A DNA stretch of 64,000 nt, taken from the NCBI GenBank assembly GCA_022712895.1, contig JAFLJS010000005.1, positions 51,198-115,197 of the forward strand. The letters run 5' to 3'. Shown here one piece after another: positions 18,513-28,203 of the stretch (the stretch's first letter is position 1; every line of letters begins with the position of its first letter). A program made the translations under genes and the position numbers. The notes beneath the pieces are model-generated. The model searched no databases. It had not been told where the DNA came from and saw nothing but the letters and a program-made list of their open reading frames with translations. The stretch is from Desulfocapsa sp. (GTDB lineage: Bacteria > Desulfobacterota > Desulfobulbia > Desulfobulbales > Desulfocapsaceae).

Positions 18513-20327
18513 TTAGATTTTTGGCAACTGTACCGTAAAAGTAGCCCCCTCTCCAGCCACAGAGTCCACACGTAAATCCCCCTTGTGCTGATCAACTATT
18601 ATAAAATAGGAAACTGCCAGGCCAAGGCCGGTGCCCTCTCCTACTTTTTTTGTAGTAAAAAATGGTTCAAAGATACGTTTCTGAATTGCTTCGTCCATAC
18701 CATGGCCATTATCAATGATCTCAACGCTCACGGTATCTTCGTCTTCATTAAGGTTTATAGTGATCTGGTGAGCTCCATCAACTGTGTGACATGCCTGTAC
18801 CGCATTCTTCACAAGATTTAAGAATACCTGTTCCACACCGGTTCTGCTGCAATACACACGAATATCATGACGGTAATTACGAAGGACTTTGAAATTTTTA
18901 AAGTTATATTTACGTGTTAAATCGTAATCATTACTGGCAAGCTCAATGACCCGATCCAGCAATTCTGCTAGGACACAGGATTCCATCGCAGTATCGTTAC
19001 TCCTTGAAAATTGAAGCATATTTTGCACAATTTTAGCAGCTCGATGACCTGACTCACTTATCCCTGACAGCATTGTAAAGATCTGGCGTTCGCTCATGTA
19101 TTTGATAAGCGAATCCATTTTCAAGCCACAATCAGTTGCTACGTCAATATTTTTTTGAAGCTCAGGGGACAACCTCCTTTCTATATTTTGCGCAGCCTGT
19201 AAAATCCCGCCCAGAGGATTATTAATCTCATGGGCCATTCCGGCACCTAACCCCCCCACAGACATCATTTTCTCTGTATGAACCATTACCTCCTGTAAAC
19301 GAATTCTTGATGTTATATCATCGACTCGAATCACAGCACCACCGGCAACCGATGCGCACAAAGGGTAAATGGTTACCTCAGCACTTTTCTTTTTCCCAAA
19401 TAAGGGACATTTCTTCTGGGCAATGGTTATGGTTTCACCGCGATTGATTGCGGAGGAAATATGTTTTTCTATATCTTTTCCGAGTACCGGAAAAATATCT
19501 GCCACAGATTCACCTATACATTTATCGAATGCTTTGGTGAGTTTTGCTGCTGCCAGATTCATGTTACTGATACGGCCTTCCCTGTTTACAACAATCAAGA
19601 TAGAAGGCATGGAATCGAGAATATTTTGCAAAAAATCCCTGGTCAAGCTCACTTCGGCAATGGCCTTTTCGATCTTTGTGGCCATCCGATTTACAGCACT
19701 CACGGAGGCATTCAAGTCGGCATGTTTTACCGGTTGCAATCTTGTGGAATAATCCCCTTCAGCAATCTGAGACAATTTCCTGTTAAATAATCCCAGAGGA
19801 CGTATCAGAATAAATTCCATTATGATATGCATCCCTGCCACCATCACAAAAATCAACATCACGCCAACCACCAGGATTGTTAAAAGTGTTTGTCGTTGAT
19901 GTCTTTTGTGACTTTCGCTGGAAAGCACAAGGCGGACATTTCCAATATGAAATCCCCTCCTGTTCACTTCCGCTTCTCGTACAAATCCACTGTCTGTTTG
20001 AGCGATGGTATCAAAAACAGTCTCACCCCGTTCATCTTCCACAGATATCCCCAGGACATCTGGAATATTCAAAAATATTTTACTGATATGCTGCACACCT
20101 TCATGGTCAATATTGTACAGGGGGAAAGAAAGCATTGAAGAAAGCTCAACCACAAGGCTATCAGCCCTTTTATTCATCTCAATAGAGGCAGTGTGCTTGG
20201 CATATGCTCCATAGCCGGCAGCAGTAATGCCTGCGGTGGCTAGAACGAGCAATATGAGCCAGAGCAAAAGATCTCGCACGATACTTTTTTGGGTATAGGC
20301 GGAATTGTATAAGAGTTTTTTGAGCAA
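18513..20327 (-). CDS. Sensor histidine kinase with HAMP and PAS domains
   Basis: Membrane sensor kinase of 604 residues: helix at about 18-42, a short periplasmic sensor (43-147), second helix (149-172), HAMP (173-225), PAS (230-345, with DSMPSILIVVNREGRI), HisKA with His366 in GMAHEINNPLGG, and HATPase (NLVKNAVQA, DNGHGM, FEPFFTTKK, GTGLGLAVS). It has no receiver domain and no response-regulator gene within several kb, so it is an orphan kinase here. It is transcribed away from the methionine synthase genes. Confidence 0.9.
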   Translation of the reverse strand: MLKKLLYNSAYTQKSIVRDLLLWLILLVLATAGITAAGYGAYAKHTASIEMNKRADSLVVELSSMLSFPLYNIDHEGVQHISKIFLNIPDVLGISVEDERGETVFDTIAQTDSGFVREAEVNRRGFHIGNVRLVLSSESHKRHQRQTLLTILVVGVMLIFVMVAGMHIIMEFILIRPLGLFNRKLSQIAEGDYSTRLQPVKHADLNASVSAVNRMATKIEKAIAEVSLTRDFLQNILDSMPSILIVVNREGRISNMNLAAAKLTKAFDKCIGESVADIFPVLGKDIEKHISSAINRGETITIAQKKCPLFGKKKSAEVTIYPLCASVAGGAVIRVDDITSRIRLQEVMVHTEKMMSVGGLGAGMAHEINNPLGGILQAAQNIERRLSPELQKNIDVATDCGLKMDSLIKYMSERQIFTMLSGISESGHRAAKIVQNMLQFSRSNDTAMESCVLAELLDRVIELASNDYDLTRKYNFKNFKVLRNYRHDIRVYCSRTGVEQVFLNLVKNAVQACHTVDGAHQITINLNEDEDTVSVEIIDNGHGMDEAIQKRIFEPFFTTKKVGEGTGLGLAVSYFIIVDQHKGDLRVDSVAGEGATFTVQLPKI

Positions 20328-20494
20328 GATTGACAGAGCGCAGGTAATGGATGAGTTGGTGTTTATAATCGGTTATTTGAAAGTATAGCACAATGCAGAT
20401 ATTACTTTCACCTTTTTTTCCAATGGAATAAGGTGTTTCTCTTGAAGACAACCTAAATGATTCCTCAAAACATTTTAACAGAGACCTTTAAGCT

Positions 20495-21433
20495 ATGAGC
20501 TTTTCAGAAGAAAAACTTCTTATATTCGACGGCGCTTGTGGAACCACATTGCAAACCATGGATATTCCTTCAAATGTCTGGGATGGTAAAGAAGGTTGCA
20601 ATGAATACCTGAACCTTACCAGCCCGAAAACAATTACTGAACTGCATAGGCGTTTTTTAACCGCCGGTGCCATGGTTATAGAAACCAATACCTTTGGCGC
20701 ATCTTCAGTGGTACTTTCAGAATATGGTCTAGAAGACAGGGTTGCCGAAATTAACCTGGCCGCCATTGCCTGTGCCAGAAAGGCAGTTGATGAATTCAGT
20801 ACCCCTGAAAATCCCCGGTATGTAATCGGTTCAATCGGTCCAACCACCAAACTCCCGATCCTGGGACATATTTCTCCACAGGATCTTGCCGCAACCGTGA
20901 CAGAGCAAATGAATGCTCTGCTCGATGGCGGAGTTGATGCACTGATTATTGAAACCTGTCAGGATATGCTACAGATAAAAACAGCACTCATTGCCTGTTT
21001 TGAGCTCCTTGAAAAAAGAAATACAGATTTACCCGTGCTTGTATCAGTTACCTTTGAGCAACAGGGAACAATGCTGGTGGGAACAGATATAGCTGCAGTT
21101 TGTGCTACTATTTCCCCCTTCCCAGTTTTTTCCCTTGGTCTAAACTGTGCCACAGGACCGACAGATATGGAACCGCACATCGACTATCTCTGCAAACACT
21201 GGAACCGACGTGTCTCCTGTATCCCAAATCAGGGCATGCCTGAAGTTGTAAATGGAAAAACCCACTACCCGTTAACACCTGATGAGTATGGAAAACATAT
21301 GCATAACTTTGTTACTCAGAAAGGTGTATCCATTGTGGGTGGATGTTGCGGAACATCACCTGAACACACAAAAGGACTGGTACAGGCCTTACAGGGTGCA
21401 ACGCCCGCTAAGCGTTCGGAGGTGACAAAATGA
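20495..21433 (+). CDS. Methionine synthase, homocysteine-binding module (separate gene)
   Basis: A 312-residue homocysteine S-methyltransferase domain equal to the first domain of MetH. Zinc ligands Cys218 (GLNCATGP), Cys284 and Cys285 (GGCCGTSPEH) are present. The N-terminal FDGACGTTLQ and VIETNTFGAS are typical of MetH. It overlaps the next gene, which encodes the folate, cobalamin and activation modules, by 4 nt (ATGA). The two products should act together as cobalamin-dependent methionine synthase, transferring the methyl group of methyltetrahydrofolate to homocysteine. The gene split is the unusual point; each half looks intact. Confidence 0.9.
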   Translation: MSFSEEKLLIFDGACGTTLQTMDIPSNVWDGKEGCNEYLNLTSPKTITELHRRFLTAGAMVIETNTFGASSVVLSEYGLEDRVAEINLAAIACARKAVDEFSTPENPRYVIGSIGPTTKLPILGHISPQDLAATVTEQMNALLDGGVDALIIETCQDMLQIKTALIACFELLEKRNTDLPVLVSVTFEQQGTMLVGTDIAAVCATISPFPVFSLGLNCATGPTDMEPHIDYLCKHWNRRVSCIPNQGMPEVVNGKTHYPLTPDEYGKHMHNFVTQKGVSIVGGCCGTSPEHTKGLVQALQGATPAKRSEVTK

Positions 21434-23829
21434 TACAGATTGCCAGCCTCTATCAAGCTGTTGATATCAAGCAAACACCTGCGCCATTGATAATAGGTGA
21501 GCGTTCAAACCCCACCGGCTCAAAAAAATTCAGAGAACTGCTCATCGCCGGTGACTTTGAAGGTTGCCTCCAGATAGGAATAGATCAGGAACGTATTGGT
21601 GCCCATGTTATTGACTTAAATGCTGCCTGGGCAGGTCGTAATGAAGAAGAAGACCTTGTCCGTCTTGTGCAGATGTACGGCAAGACCTTAAAAGCACCGC
21701 TGATGATTGATTCCACATCACCACCGGCAATTGCCAAGGCCCTGGCTGCATACCCTGGTCGCCCCATCGTTAACTCCATAAACCTTGAAGATGGTGGCAA
21801 AAGCCTTGATACTATCTGCAAACTTGTAAAAAAATACGGTGCCTGCGTAACAGCACTTACCATTGATGAAGATGGTATGGCCATGGACAGCGACAAAAAA
21901 TTTAAAATTGCCAAACGTATTTATACACTCGTCACAGAAAAATATAACATCACTCCTGAGTCACTCTTTTTTGACCCCCTGACCTTTACCATCGGTTCTG
22001 GAGATGAAAAGCTGCTTGACGCTGCCGTACATACACTGGAGGCCATAAAACGTATTAAAGCAGAGCTTCCCGGATGTCATACCATCCTTGGGCTTTCTAA
22101 TATTTCCTTTGGGCTGCCAGTACCAGCCAGAAAAGTACTGAATGCTGTGTTCCTTCACGAAGCTGTTCAGGCAGGACTCGATGCGGTCATCATCGACCCA
22201 ACAAATTGTATCAACCTTGATACAATAGATAAAGATGCAACAGCACTAGCTCTTGACCTCTTATATAATAAGTCAGAAAGTGATACCAAGCCGTTAATGG
22301 CCTATATTCAGTATTTCGATGAACATGATCTGACTGAGGAGACCAAAGACGAGGAAGAGCTGTCCCCTGAACAATTAATCCGGGAACGGATCATGCGCGG
22401 AAACCAGCAGGAGCTTCCTGATATCCTCCGTATGCTGCTTGATCGCTACAGTGCCCTGGAAATAGTCAATCAACATCTTGTTGCTGCAATGCGTGAAGTG
22501 GGAGTGCTCTTTGGAGCTGGCGATATGCTACTTCCCTTTGTGCTGCAATCAGCCGAAGTGATGCGTAAATCAGTCGATTATCTCGAGCCGTACATGGACA
22601 AGAATGATCGAAGTGATGCTCCTACTATTTTGCTGGCAACGGTACAAGGTGATGTGCATGATATTGGAAAAAACCTGGTAAACATCATCCTCAGTAACAA
22701 CGGTTATACCGTTATTGACATTGGCATCAAGGTAAGCGCTGAAACTATCATCGAAACAGTTCAAAAAAACCCTGATATCGATATCATCTGCCTCAGTGGA
22801 CTGCTTGTAAAATCTGCCATGATCATGCAGGAAAGCATGGCCAAATATAAAGCTGCAGGCCTTAAACTCCCTATTCTCCTTGGAGGTGCTGCGTTAACCA
22901 GAAAATTTGTGGCCTGTGACTGTGTACCTCTATATGATAGTGCTGTTATTTACTGTAGAGATGCCTTTACTGGTTTAAAGGCTATTCAGGATTTTGAAAA
23001 AGGAACTTTACAATCAACAACCTGGGAAAAGACAGAACAAAATGATTCTAAGGTTGCCAAGAAAAAGAAATCAGAAATTGAAATTCTAGACACTATCCCA
23101 CAGCCACCGTTCACTGGAAGAAAAACCATTGATGCCGCTCCTGTTGATTTTATTGAGCTTCTCAACCAACAAATCCTGTTTCGTGGCCGCTGGGGCTATA
23201 AACGTGGAAAACGCAGTGATGCTGAATACCAGACGTTGCTCGACGACATCGTATTCCCCGAATTTAATGACATCCGTGAAAGGGTATTATCGGAGAACCT
23301 GTTAAAACCAAAGATTGTCTACGGCTGGTTCCCCTGTGAACGCAACGGTGAGACCCTCACTGTCAATGCTGACAACAAGCAGTATAATTTTCCGCTGCCC
23401 AGACAGAGCAGAGAACCAAACATAAGTCTTGTGGATTACTTTCGTAATGAAAAACAGGGTTCAGATATGGTGGGATTTTTTGTGGTGACATTAGGGGAAG
23501 AACCTGGAAAAATCTGCAAGGAACTTTACGACGCAGACAAGTACCACGAATATCTACTTTTTCACGGTTTTTGTGTGGAAACTGCGGAGGCTCTGGCTCA
23601 ATACACCCACAATCGCATGCGTAAAGAACTGGGCATTGAAAAGAGTGGCCAGCGCTATAGCTTTGGTTATTCAGCCTGTCCAGATCTCGACTTACAGAAA
23701 CCACTTTTTTCACTTCTGAAAGCTCAGGATATCGGGGTTGAACTCAGTTCGTCAATGGAGATGGTCCCTGAATTAAGCGTTTCTGCCATAGTCTTGCATC
23801 ATCCTCAGGCACACTACTTTTCAGTCTAG
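21430..23829 (+). CDS. metH: Methionine synthase, folate-, cobalamin-binding and activation modules
   Basis: A 799-residue protein with the MetH domains that follow the homocysteine domain. The pterin-binding barrel spans about 15-275 (GERSNPTGSKKF, DLNAAW, SNISFGLP). A cobalamin cap (about 310-395) and B12-binding Rossmann domain follow, with axial ligand His410 in GDVHDIGKN and LSGLLVKS. A linker of about 50 residues leads to the C-terminal activation domain (RQSREPNISLVDYF, GQRYSFGYSACPDL), which binds S-adenosylmethionine for reductive reactivation. The start overlaps the homocysteine module. The B12 demand fits the cobamide-lower-ligand gene at 5-6 kb. No B12 riboswitch was seen upstream. 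Confidence 0.95.
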   Translation: MIQIASLYQAVDIKQTPAPLIIGERSNPTGSKKFRELLIAGDFEGCLQIGIDQERIGAHVIDLNAAWAGRNEEEDLVRLVQMYGKTLKAPLMIDSTSPPAIAKALAAYPGRPIVNSINLEDGGKSLDTICKLVKKYGACVTALTIDEDGMAMDSDKKFKIAKRIYTLVTEKYNITPESLFFDPLTFTIGSGDEKLLDAAVHTLEAIKRIKAELPGCHTILGLSNISFGLPVPARKVLNAVFLHEAVQAGLDAVIIDPTNCINLDTIDKDATALALDLLYNKSESDTKPLMAYIQYFDEHDLTEETKDEEELSPEQLIRERIMRGNQQELPDILRMLLDRYSALEIVNQHLVAAMREVGVLFGAGDMLLPFVLQSAEVMRKSVDYLEPYMDKNDRSDAPTILLATVQGDVHDIGKNLVNIILSNNGYTVIDIGIKVSAETIIETVQKNPDIDIICLSGLLVKSAMIMQESMAKYKAAGLKLPILLGGAALTRKFVACDCVPLYDSAVIYCRDAFTGLKAIQDFEKGTLQSTTWEKTEQNDSKVAKKKKSEIEILDTIPQPPFTGRKTIDAAPVDFIELLNQQILFRGRWGYKRGKRSDAEYQTLLDDIVFPEFNDIRERVLSENLLKPKIVYGWFPCERNGETLTVNADNKQYNFPLPRQSREPNISLVDYFRNEKQGSDMVGFFVVTLGEEPGKICKELYDADKYHEYLLFHGFCVETAEALAQYTHNRMRKELGIEKSGQRYSFGYSACPDLDLQKPLFSLLKAQDIGVELSSSMEMVPELSVSAIVLHHPQAHYFSV

Positions 23830-23845
23830 TTTTCATTACACACTT

Positions 23846-23881
23846 CCTGGTCGTGGCAGGTTGTTAGTACTGCCATCCAGG
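23846..23881. terminator. Hairpin between convergent metH and universal stress gene
   Basis: CCTGG and TGGCAG pair with CTGCCA and CCAGG around a 10-nt loop, with small internal bulges. It lies 17 nt after the metH stop and before the convergent stress-protein stop. There is no U-tract, so terminator function rests on position. Confidence 0.45.
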
Positions 23882-23961
23882 TAGGATCATAACAAAAGAA
23901 TACAAATCCATTCACATAATGTTTCTTCGCTGAGCTTTTCAACAACACTTGTATTCGAATA

Positions 23962-24474
23962 TTAAATCAGTGTTGCGTCAGGAATTTTAATAGTTAATAC
24001 GGGCACCACACATTTGTTGACCACTCCCCGGGCCACTGACCCCAAAAGGAAGCCTTCAATGACACCATGCCCATGTGATCCCATAACAACCATATCATAA
24101 TTGTTTCTCTGACTCTCAGCGATAATCTCCTGCACAGTGTCTCCACTTCTAATTTCAACGTGATGGAGATCAACCCGACAACTGGGTAGTTCATCTTTCA
24201 TCTCGATGTATACAGACTTCACTCGTTCTTTGACAGAGGCCATTGCTGCGCTCTGCCCTTTCTCATTATATTTCAAGAGCATATCTGCATCGAAGTGAGA
24301 ACTTAAATCATACCCCATGGAACCGGACATGAGCTCAACCAGATCAGGAATAACATGGATAATAGAGATTTCAGCATCATATTGTTCAGCCAAGCTCATG
24401 GCCCAGAAGAATGCCGGTTTGGCGCTTTCAGATAAGTCTGTGGCGTAAAGTATTCTGTTCACTTTTGGTAGCAT
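23962..24474 (-). CDS. Universal stress protein, UspA family
   Basis: A 170-residue single-domain UspA protein. N-terminal ILYATDLSESA and the ATP-binding signature GSHGHGVIEGFLLGSVA (G-X2-G-X9-G-S) are present, so it probably belongs to the nucleotide-binding type. There is an insertion of about 25 residues after HVIPD. These small cytoplasmic proteins help cells survive starvation or respiratory stress; the exact role cannot be read here. It is encoded alone, converging on metH, 140 nt downstream of the start of the MscS-type gene. Confidence 0.88.
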   Translation of the reverse strand: MLPKVNRILYATDLSESAKPAFFWAMSLAEQYDAEISIIHVIPDLVELMSGSMGYDLSSHFDADMLLKYNEKGQSAAMASVKERVKSVYIEMKDELPSCRVDLHHVEIRSGDTVQEIIAESQRNNYDMVVMGSHGHGVIEGFLLGSVARGVVNKCVVPVLTIKIPDATLI

Positions 24475-24617
24475 ACAGTTCCCCTAGTATATAGTAACTA
24501 AATCCAATCGGATTGTGACAGTTCACAAAACGCTTATGAACTTATACTCAATACATGTAATGCATTCCTATTAAATAACAAGATTATTTTTATGGAAATT
24601 ACGAAAAATGAATATTT

Positions 24618-26771
24618 CTATCTTTCAGGTTCTTTCTCCAGCGTACTGCTCCTCTCTTCATTGAAGATGGCAGCAGTGGCAGCCCCCTGCATTTCTGGAG
24701 AGAGTGGTTCTTTGCTATCATGCTCTGGCATGAAAACAGTTACATTGCGATGGGCAAATTCGATATCGTTGGCCTTAAAGGCTTCCTGAAGACGACGAAG
24801 GATCTCTTTGCGCATAACAAACTGTTCCCCAGGAGGTGTGGTGAATTTAATCCGCATAATCATGGCAGAATCATCCATTTTCAGAACACCTTGTGATTTT
24901 AGCTTACCAATCAATTTTGGGCCAAGCTCTTCATCGAGCAGAAGTGATTGATACATCTTTTTCACAATCTTACGGACTTTATCAACATCGGTATCGTATT
25001 TTACCCGAAAATCCAGCTTCATGATGATATAATCACGGGAGAAATTAACCACTGTATCAATTTTACCAAAGGGAACTGTCTGTACCATACCTCGGTGATG
25101 GCGTAATCGCACCGCACGCAGGGAAATATGTTCTACCAGCCCTTTTGCAGATCCTGTGTCTATGTAATCGCCCACACGGAAAGCATCATCAATCAGAAAA
25201 AAGATACCTGAAAAAATATCCGTGACCAGAGATTGCGCACCAAAACTCACTGCCAGACCAAGTATACCAGCACCAGCAACCAGGGGAGCAATGTTCACGC
25301 CAAGAGCAGACAAAATCAGCATAACAGCTATTATGATGAGTATAATCAAGATAAATTTTCGTAAAAGCAGGAGAAGCGTGCCACGCCGTGATCCCCCTTT
25401 CCCCCCTTCATCCATCTCTTCATCATCATTTGGCATCTCTTCTTTTATTTTTCTGTCCACCCATGTGGTAAAAAATTGCCAGGAGAGGTAAATGGCGATC
25501 ACAATAAAAATACTGCTTAAGATACCTGCTGTAAACATACGCCCGATGGCGACATCGATCTTAAAGAGTGCAAGAAAGAAAAAGAACAATAATGATAACA
25601 AGAGAATGCGATACATCAGCTGAAACTGATGCATATAATTGCACAGTCCTGTTTTTTCAAAGAATCCACTATTATCGTTATTTGAGTCCCGTTTAAAAAG
25701 AATGGTCTTGAGCAATCGCCCGCCCCAGATATCAAAAGCCAGGAAAATTGGGATAGCCAGGAATGCGACTAGAATTTTGCCAAAATGAACGCCACCAGTA
25801 TTAAGTACCCGTATTTCCCATATGGCTGTTATAAATAAAAGAGCTGTAAAGGATAGAAGTTGCCAGTGAACGGCAAACTGACAGACCAGTGACGACGTAG
25901 GGCGTTCCTCTGTTTCTGATCTACAGAGTGCATCCATAACCTGTTGGCGGCACCTGTTGAGCATAATTGCAAACATAAGAGTGGAACTGACAATAATCAC
26001 TCCGGTAAGCGCTAACAGGCTACTTTCATCAGCACCTGTTTTCTTCAGAATCGTGGCAGACCTGGAAAGTACTATTTCAACGGAACAGATGGTGCAAGTC
26101 CAGAAAAAAAGAAATTTTGCCAACTTGTCAGAAAAGGGCAGAATCCGAAGGGATGAGCGAACAGGAGCGAGAAAGACCGTGGTCAGGAAAAAGAGAACTC
26201 GTATATAATATGCTGCCAGAAGATAGTTTGAAGCTATAATAGCAGCTGTACCTTTTTCTGGGAAAATAAGTACAAAAAGATAAAACGTCACCAGCACAAA
26301 AGTCAGCAGAAAGAGGGCTTCAAGAGCTATGCCCACCCCCTTGGCGGAGACACGAGATAGGAAACCAGGGTTGTGACTAGTAGTGATACTCTCAAAAACT
26401 GACCGTAAGCGTTTACGCAAAAACAATTCCGCTAGAATTGCGCTAAGGAGCACAAAGCAAATCTGAACGAGAAGCAGAAATGGATATCCTTTGGAACGCC
26501 CCTTTGCGGCAAGGTGCCATGTATTGGCCAATTCGCCTGGCAACAAAGCAAATCCGTCAAGTTGTACTAAAAAACGTTCCGCCAGCTGATGGCTGTTTTC
26601 TACAGCTTGGTAAAATGGTTGATCGATAAGGTTGGAAACCGTGGACGATGATCTTTTACGCTCTGTAGAAAAAGCCTCCTCAGTAGTAGTGAAAGAAAAA
26701 ACAAGAACTATAACAACAGTCAAAAGACACTGGAGTATTAGCCCACCTGTTCCAGCAATAGGTTGCTTCAT
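24618..26771 (-). CDS. Large MscS-family mechanosensitive channel
   Basis: Inner-membrane protein of 717 residues. A signal-like helix (about 8-28) and periplasmic segment are followed by roughly ten predicted membrane helices, then the MscS pore and beta domain: LVAGAGILGLAVSFGAQSLV (pore-lining TM3 pattern), FLIDDAFRVGDYI, VPFGKIDTVVNFS. An acidic Gly-rich loop (PNDDEEMDEGGKGG) lies on the cytoplasmic side before the last helices. The size and extra helices resemble YbiO/YjeP-type channels rather than the 286-residue MscS. Likely role: release of solutes under hypo-osmotic shock. Confidence 0.88.
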   Translation of the reverse strand: MKQPIAGTGGLILQCLLTVVIVLVFSFTTTEEAFSTERKRSSSTVSNLIDQPFYQAVENSHQLAERFLVQLDGFALLPGELANTWHLAAKGRSKGYPFLLLVQICFVLLSAILAELFLRKRLRSVFESITTSHNPGFLSRVSAKGVGIALEALFLLTFVLVTFYLFVLIFPEKGTAAIIASNYLLAAYYIRVLFFLTTVFLAPVRSSLRILPFSDKLAKFLFFWTCTICSVEIVLSRSATILKKTGADESSLLALTGVIIVSSTLMFAIMLNRCRQQVMDALCRSETEERPTSSLVCQFAVHWQLLSFTALLFITAIWEIRVLNTGGVHFGKILVAFLAIPIFLAFDIWGGRLLKTILFKRDSNNDNSGFFEKTGLCNYMHQFQLMYRILLLSLLFFFFLALFKIDVAIGRMFTAGILSSIFIVIAIYLSWQFFTTWVDRKIKEEMPNDDEEMDEGGKGGSRRGTLLLLLRKFILIILIIIAVMLILSALGVNIAPLVAGAGILGLAVSFGAQSLVTDIFSGIFFLIDDAFRVGDYIDTGSAKGLVEHISLRAVRLRHHRGMVQTVPFGKIDTVVNFSRDYIIMKLDFRVKYDTDVDKVRKIVKKMYQSLLLDEELGPKLIGKLKSQGVLKMDDSAMIMRIKFTTPPGEQFVMRKEILRRLQEAFKANDIEFAHRNVTVFMPEHDSKEPLSPEMQGAATAAIFNEERSSTLEKEPER

Positions 26772-26889
26772 TTTTTATCCCTACAATCCTCATCAGATAC
26801 ATATTGCGGTATTTTGAGCCCTGAACTCCATAATAAACGAACAGGTGACCATGGACTCCAAGAAATTCTGCATTGTCATTAAACAGTTC

Positions 26890-28203
26890 TTAAAAAAAGT
26901 ATCGTAGTCTCAATTCCAACTTACTGCTGTTTTGTTTTTCTCCATATTCCGTATAACTCTCTCCTTCCAGATAACTGAAACGCAATCGCATTTCCCAGTT
27001 GGTAAAGCCTGTGTATATCAGTTCTGGGGAAAGAGTAAAGCTGTTGTCGGCAAGATTCACAATGGCAGTTAATGCCGGTGAAAAGTACAGAATATCAAAA
27101 GGTTCTTTCTGGCTGAATCGCGCATACAAATAGTCACGACCAGGCTGTGGTCTTCCGTATCCTTTGAGACTTGCATCAATGGCCCTGTCAAGCAACAGAT
27201 TGCTGGCTGTTTGTTGAAAGTCCTCTCCAGCATTTTTTGCAAAACGATAAAAGCTTTCCATCTCTTCTTCTGTATATCCAGCATCATTATGATAATACTC
27301 TATGATACTGGTAACATCCCTCTCCGAAAGATAACGGATACCCAGCAGCCAGGAAAACGCATTTTCGTGTCGTTGGCTTAGAGAGCCATCTTCCTGAGCG
27401 ATGACCTTGGGTCCATCAACAACCCAGCCCAACTCGCCATGAACTTCAAAATTTGTGGACAGATTTTTTGAAAAATCCATCCCGTATTTATCTGCGCGAC
27501 TGTTACCTGTAAGCAGGAGCAGATCAATATCCGTATCCATCACAAGAAAGTAAAGTTTTGCTGCGATGTTGATTTCATTTTGCACTCCGAAATCGTCGTT
27601 TATCTCATCGTAAACAGGAAGTATAACAGTGGTTAAGGCCACTGTCTGTACCCTCCCCGAAAAACTTTTAATAAAATCCAGTTCTGCCGTAATATAGCCC
27701 TCCAGAGACTCATCCGGATTGTTTGGATCTTTCCTGCGATTAATAAAACCCACCGGATTCCAGGCGTACCCCTTTCCCCACTTATATGGTTTTTTACCAA
27801 GACTGATTGTAGCAGAAGGAAGCGGTTTAATATTTAAATAGGCCGTAAAAAAATCTATGGTGTCATGCCAGCCGAAATCATCTTCCTGCCCTGTCATTTT
27901 AAGAAGCCAGTTGAAACTATACAGCTCCTGGCTATAACTTCCGTCCAGTTGCAGACTGCCTCCCAAACGATCTATTGTTGACAGTGGCTTGTCTGCAAAA
28001 TTCAGTAAACTGAAAGCAGATCCCTGCTCAACCTCAATATGCTCAAATTTTATTTCAGCATACCCTCCCCAGTTAAGCGGGCTTTTTTCAATCTCCTCCA
28101 AATCAAAGTTGAATTCATCTGCCATAACCAGAGTTACTGAAGCTGAAAGAAAGCAACATAGTACAACCAGCAGGACTCGCGCGGGAAGACTAACGTAACT
28201 CAT
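26890..28203 (-). CDS. Putative outer-membrane beta-barrel protein
   Basis: A 437-residue protein with an N-terminal signal peptide (about 1-29, ending near VMADE). The body is dominated by alternating aromatic and polar residues suggesting beta strands, and it ends LELRLRYFF, with the C-terminal Phe typical of BamA-recognised barrels. I do not recognise a named family. Its start overlaps the LolA-like gene by 14 nt, and ABC transporter genes lie just upstream, so it may be the outer-membrane end of a lipid or lipoprotein export path (inference). No TonB box or plug domain was seen. Confidence 0.7.
   Translation of the reverse strand: MSYVSLPARVLLVVLCCFLSASVTLVMADEFNFDLEEIEKSPLNWGGYAEIKFEHIEVEQGSAFSLLNFADKPLSTIDRLGGSLQLDGSYSQELYSFNWLLKMTGQEDDFGWHDTIDFFTAYLNIKPLPSATISLGKKPYKWGKGYAWNPVGFINRRKDPNNPDESLEGYITAELDFIKSFSGRVQTVALTTVILPVYDEINDDFGVQNEINIAAKLYFLVMDTDIDLLLLTGNSRADKYGMDFSKNLSTNFEVHGELGWVVDGPKVIAQEDGSLSQRHENAFSWLLGIRYLSERDVTSIIEYYHNDAGYTEEEMESFYRFAKNAGEDFQQTASNLLLDRAIDASLKGYGRPQPGRDYLYARFSQKEPFDILYFSPALTAIVNLADNSFTLSPELIYTGFTNWEMRLRFSYLEGESYTEYGEKQNSSKLELRLRYFF

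Noticed and set aside
20413..20440. Hairpin ahead of the methionine synthase genes as a riboswitch or attenuator
   Set aside because: Short stem with no aptamer consensus for S-adenosylmethionine or cobalamin and no U-run.
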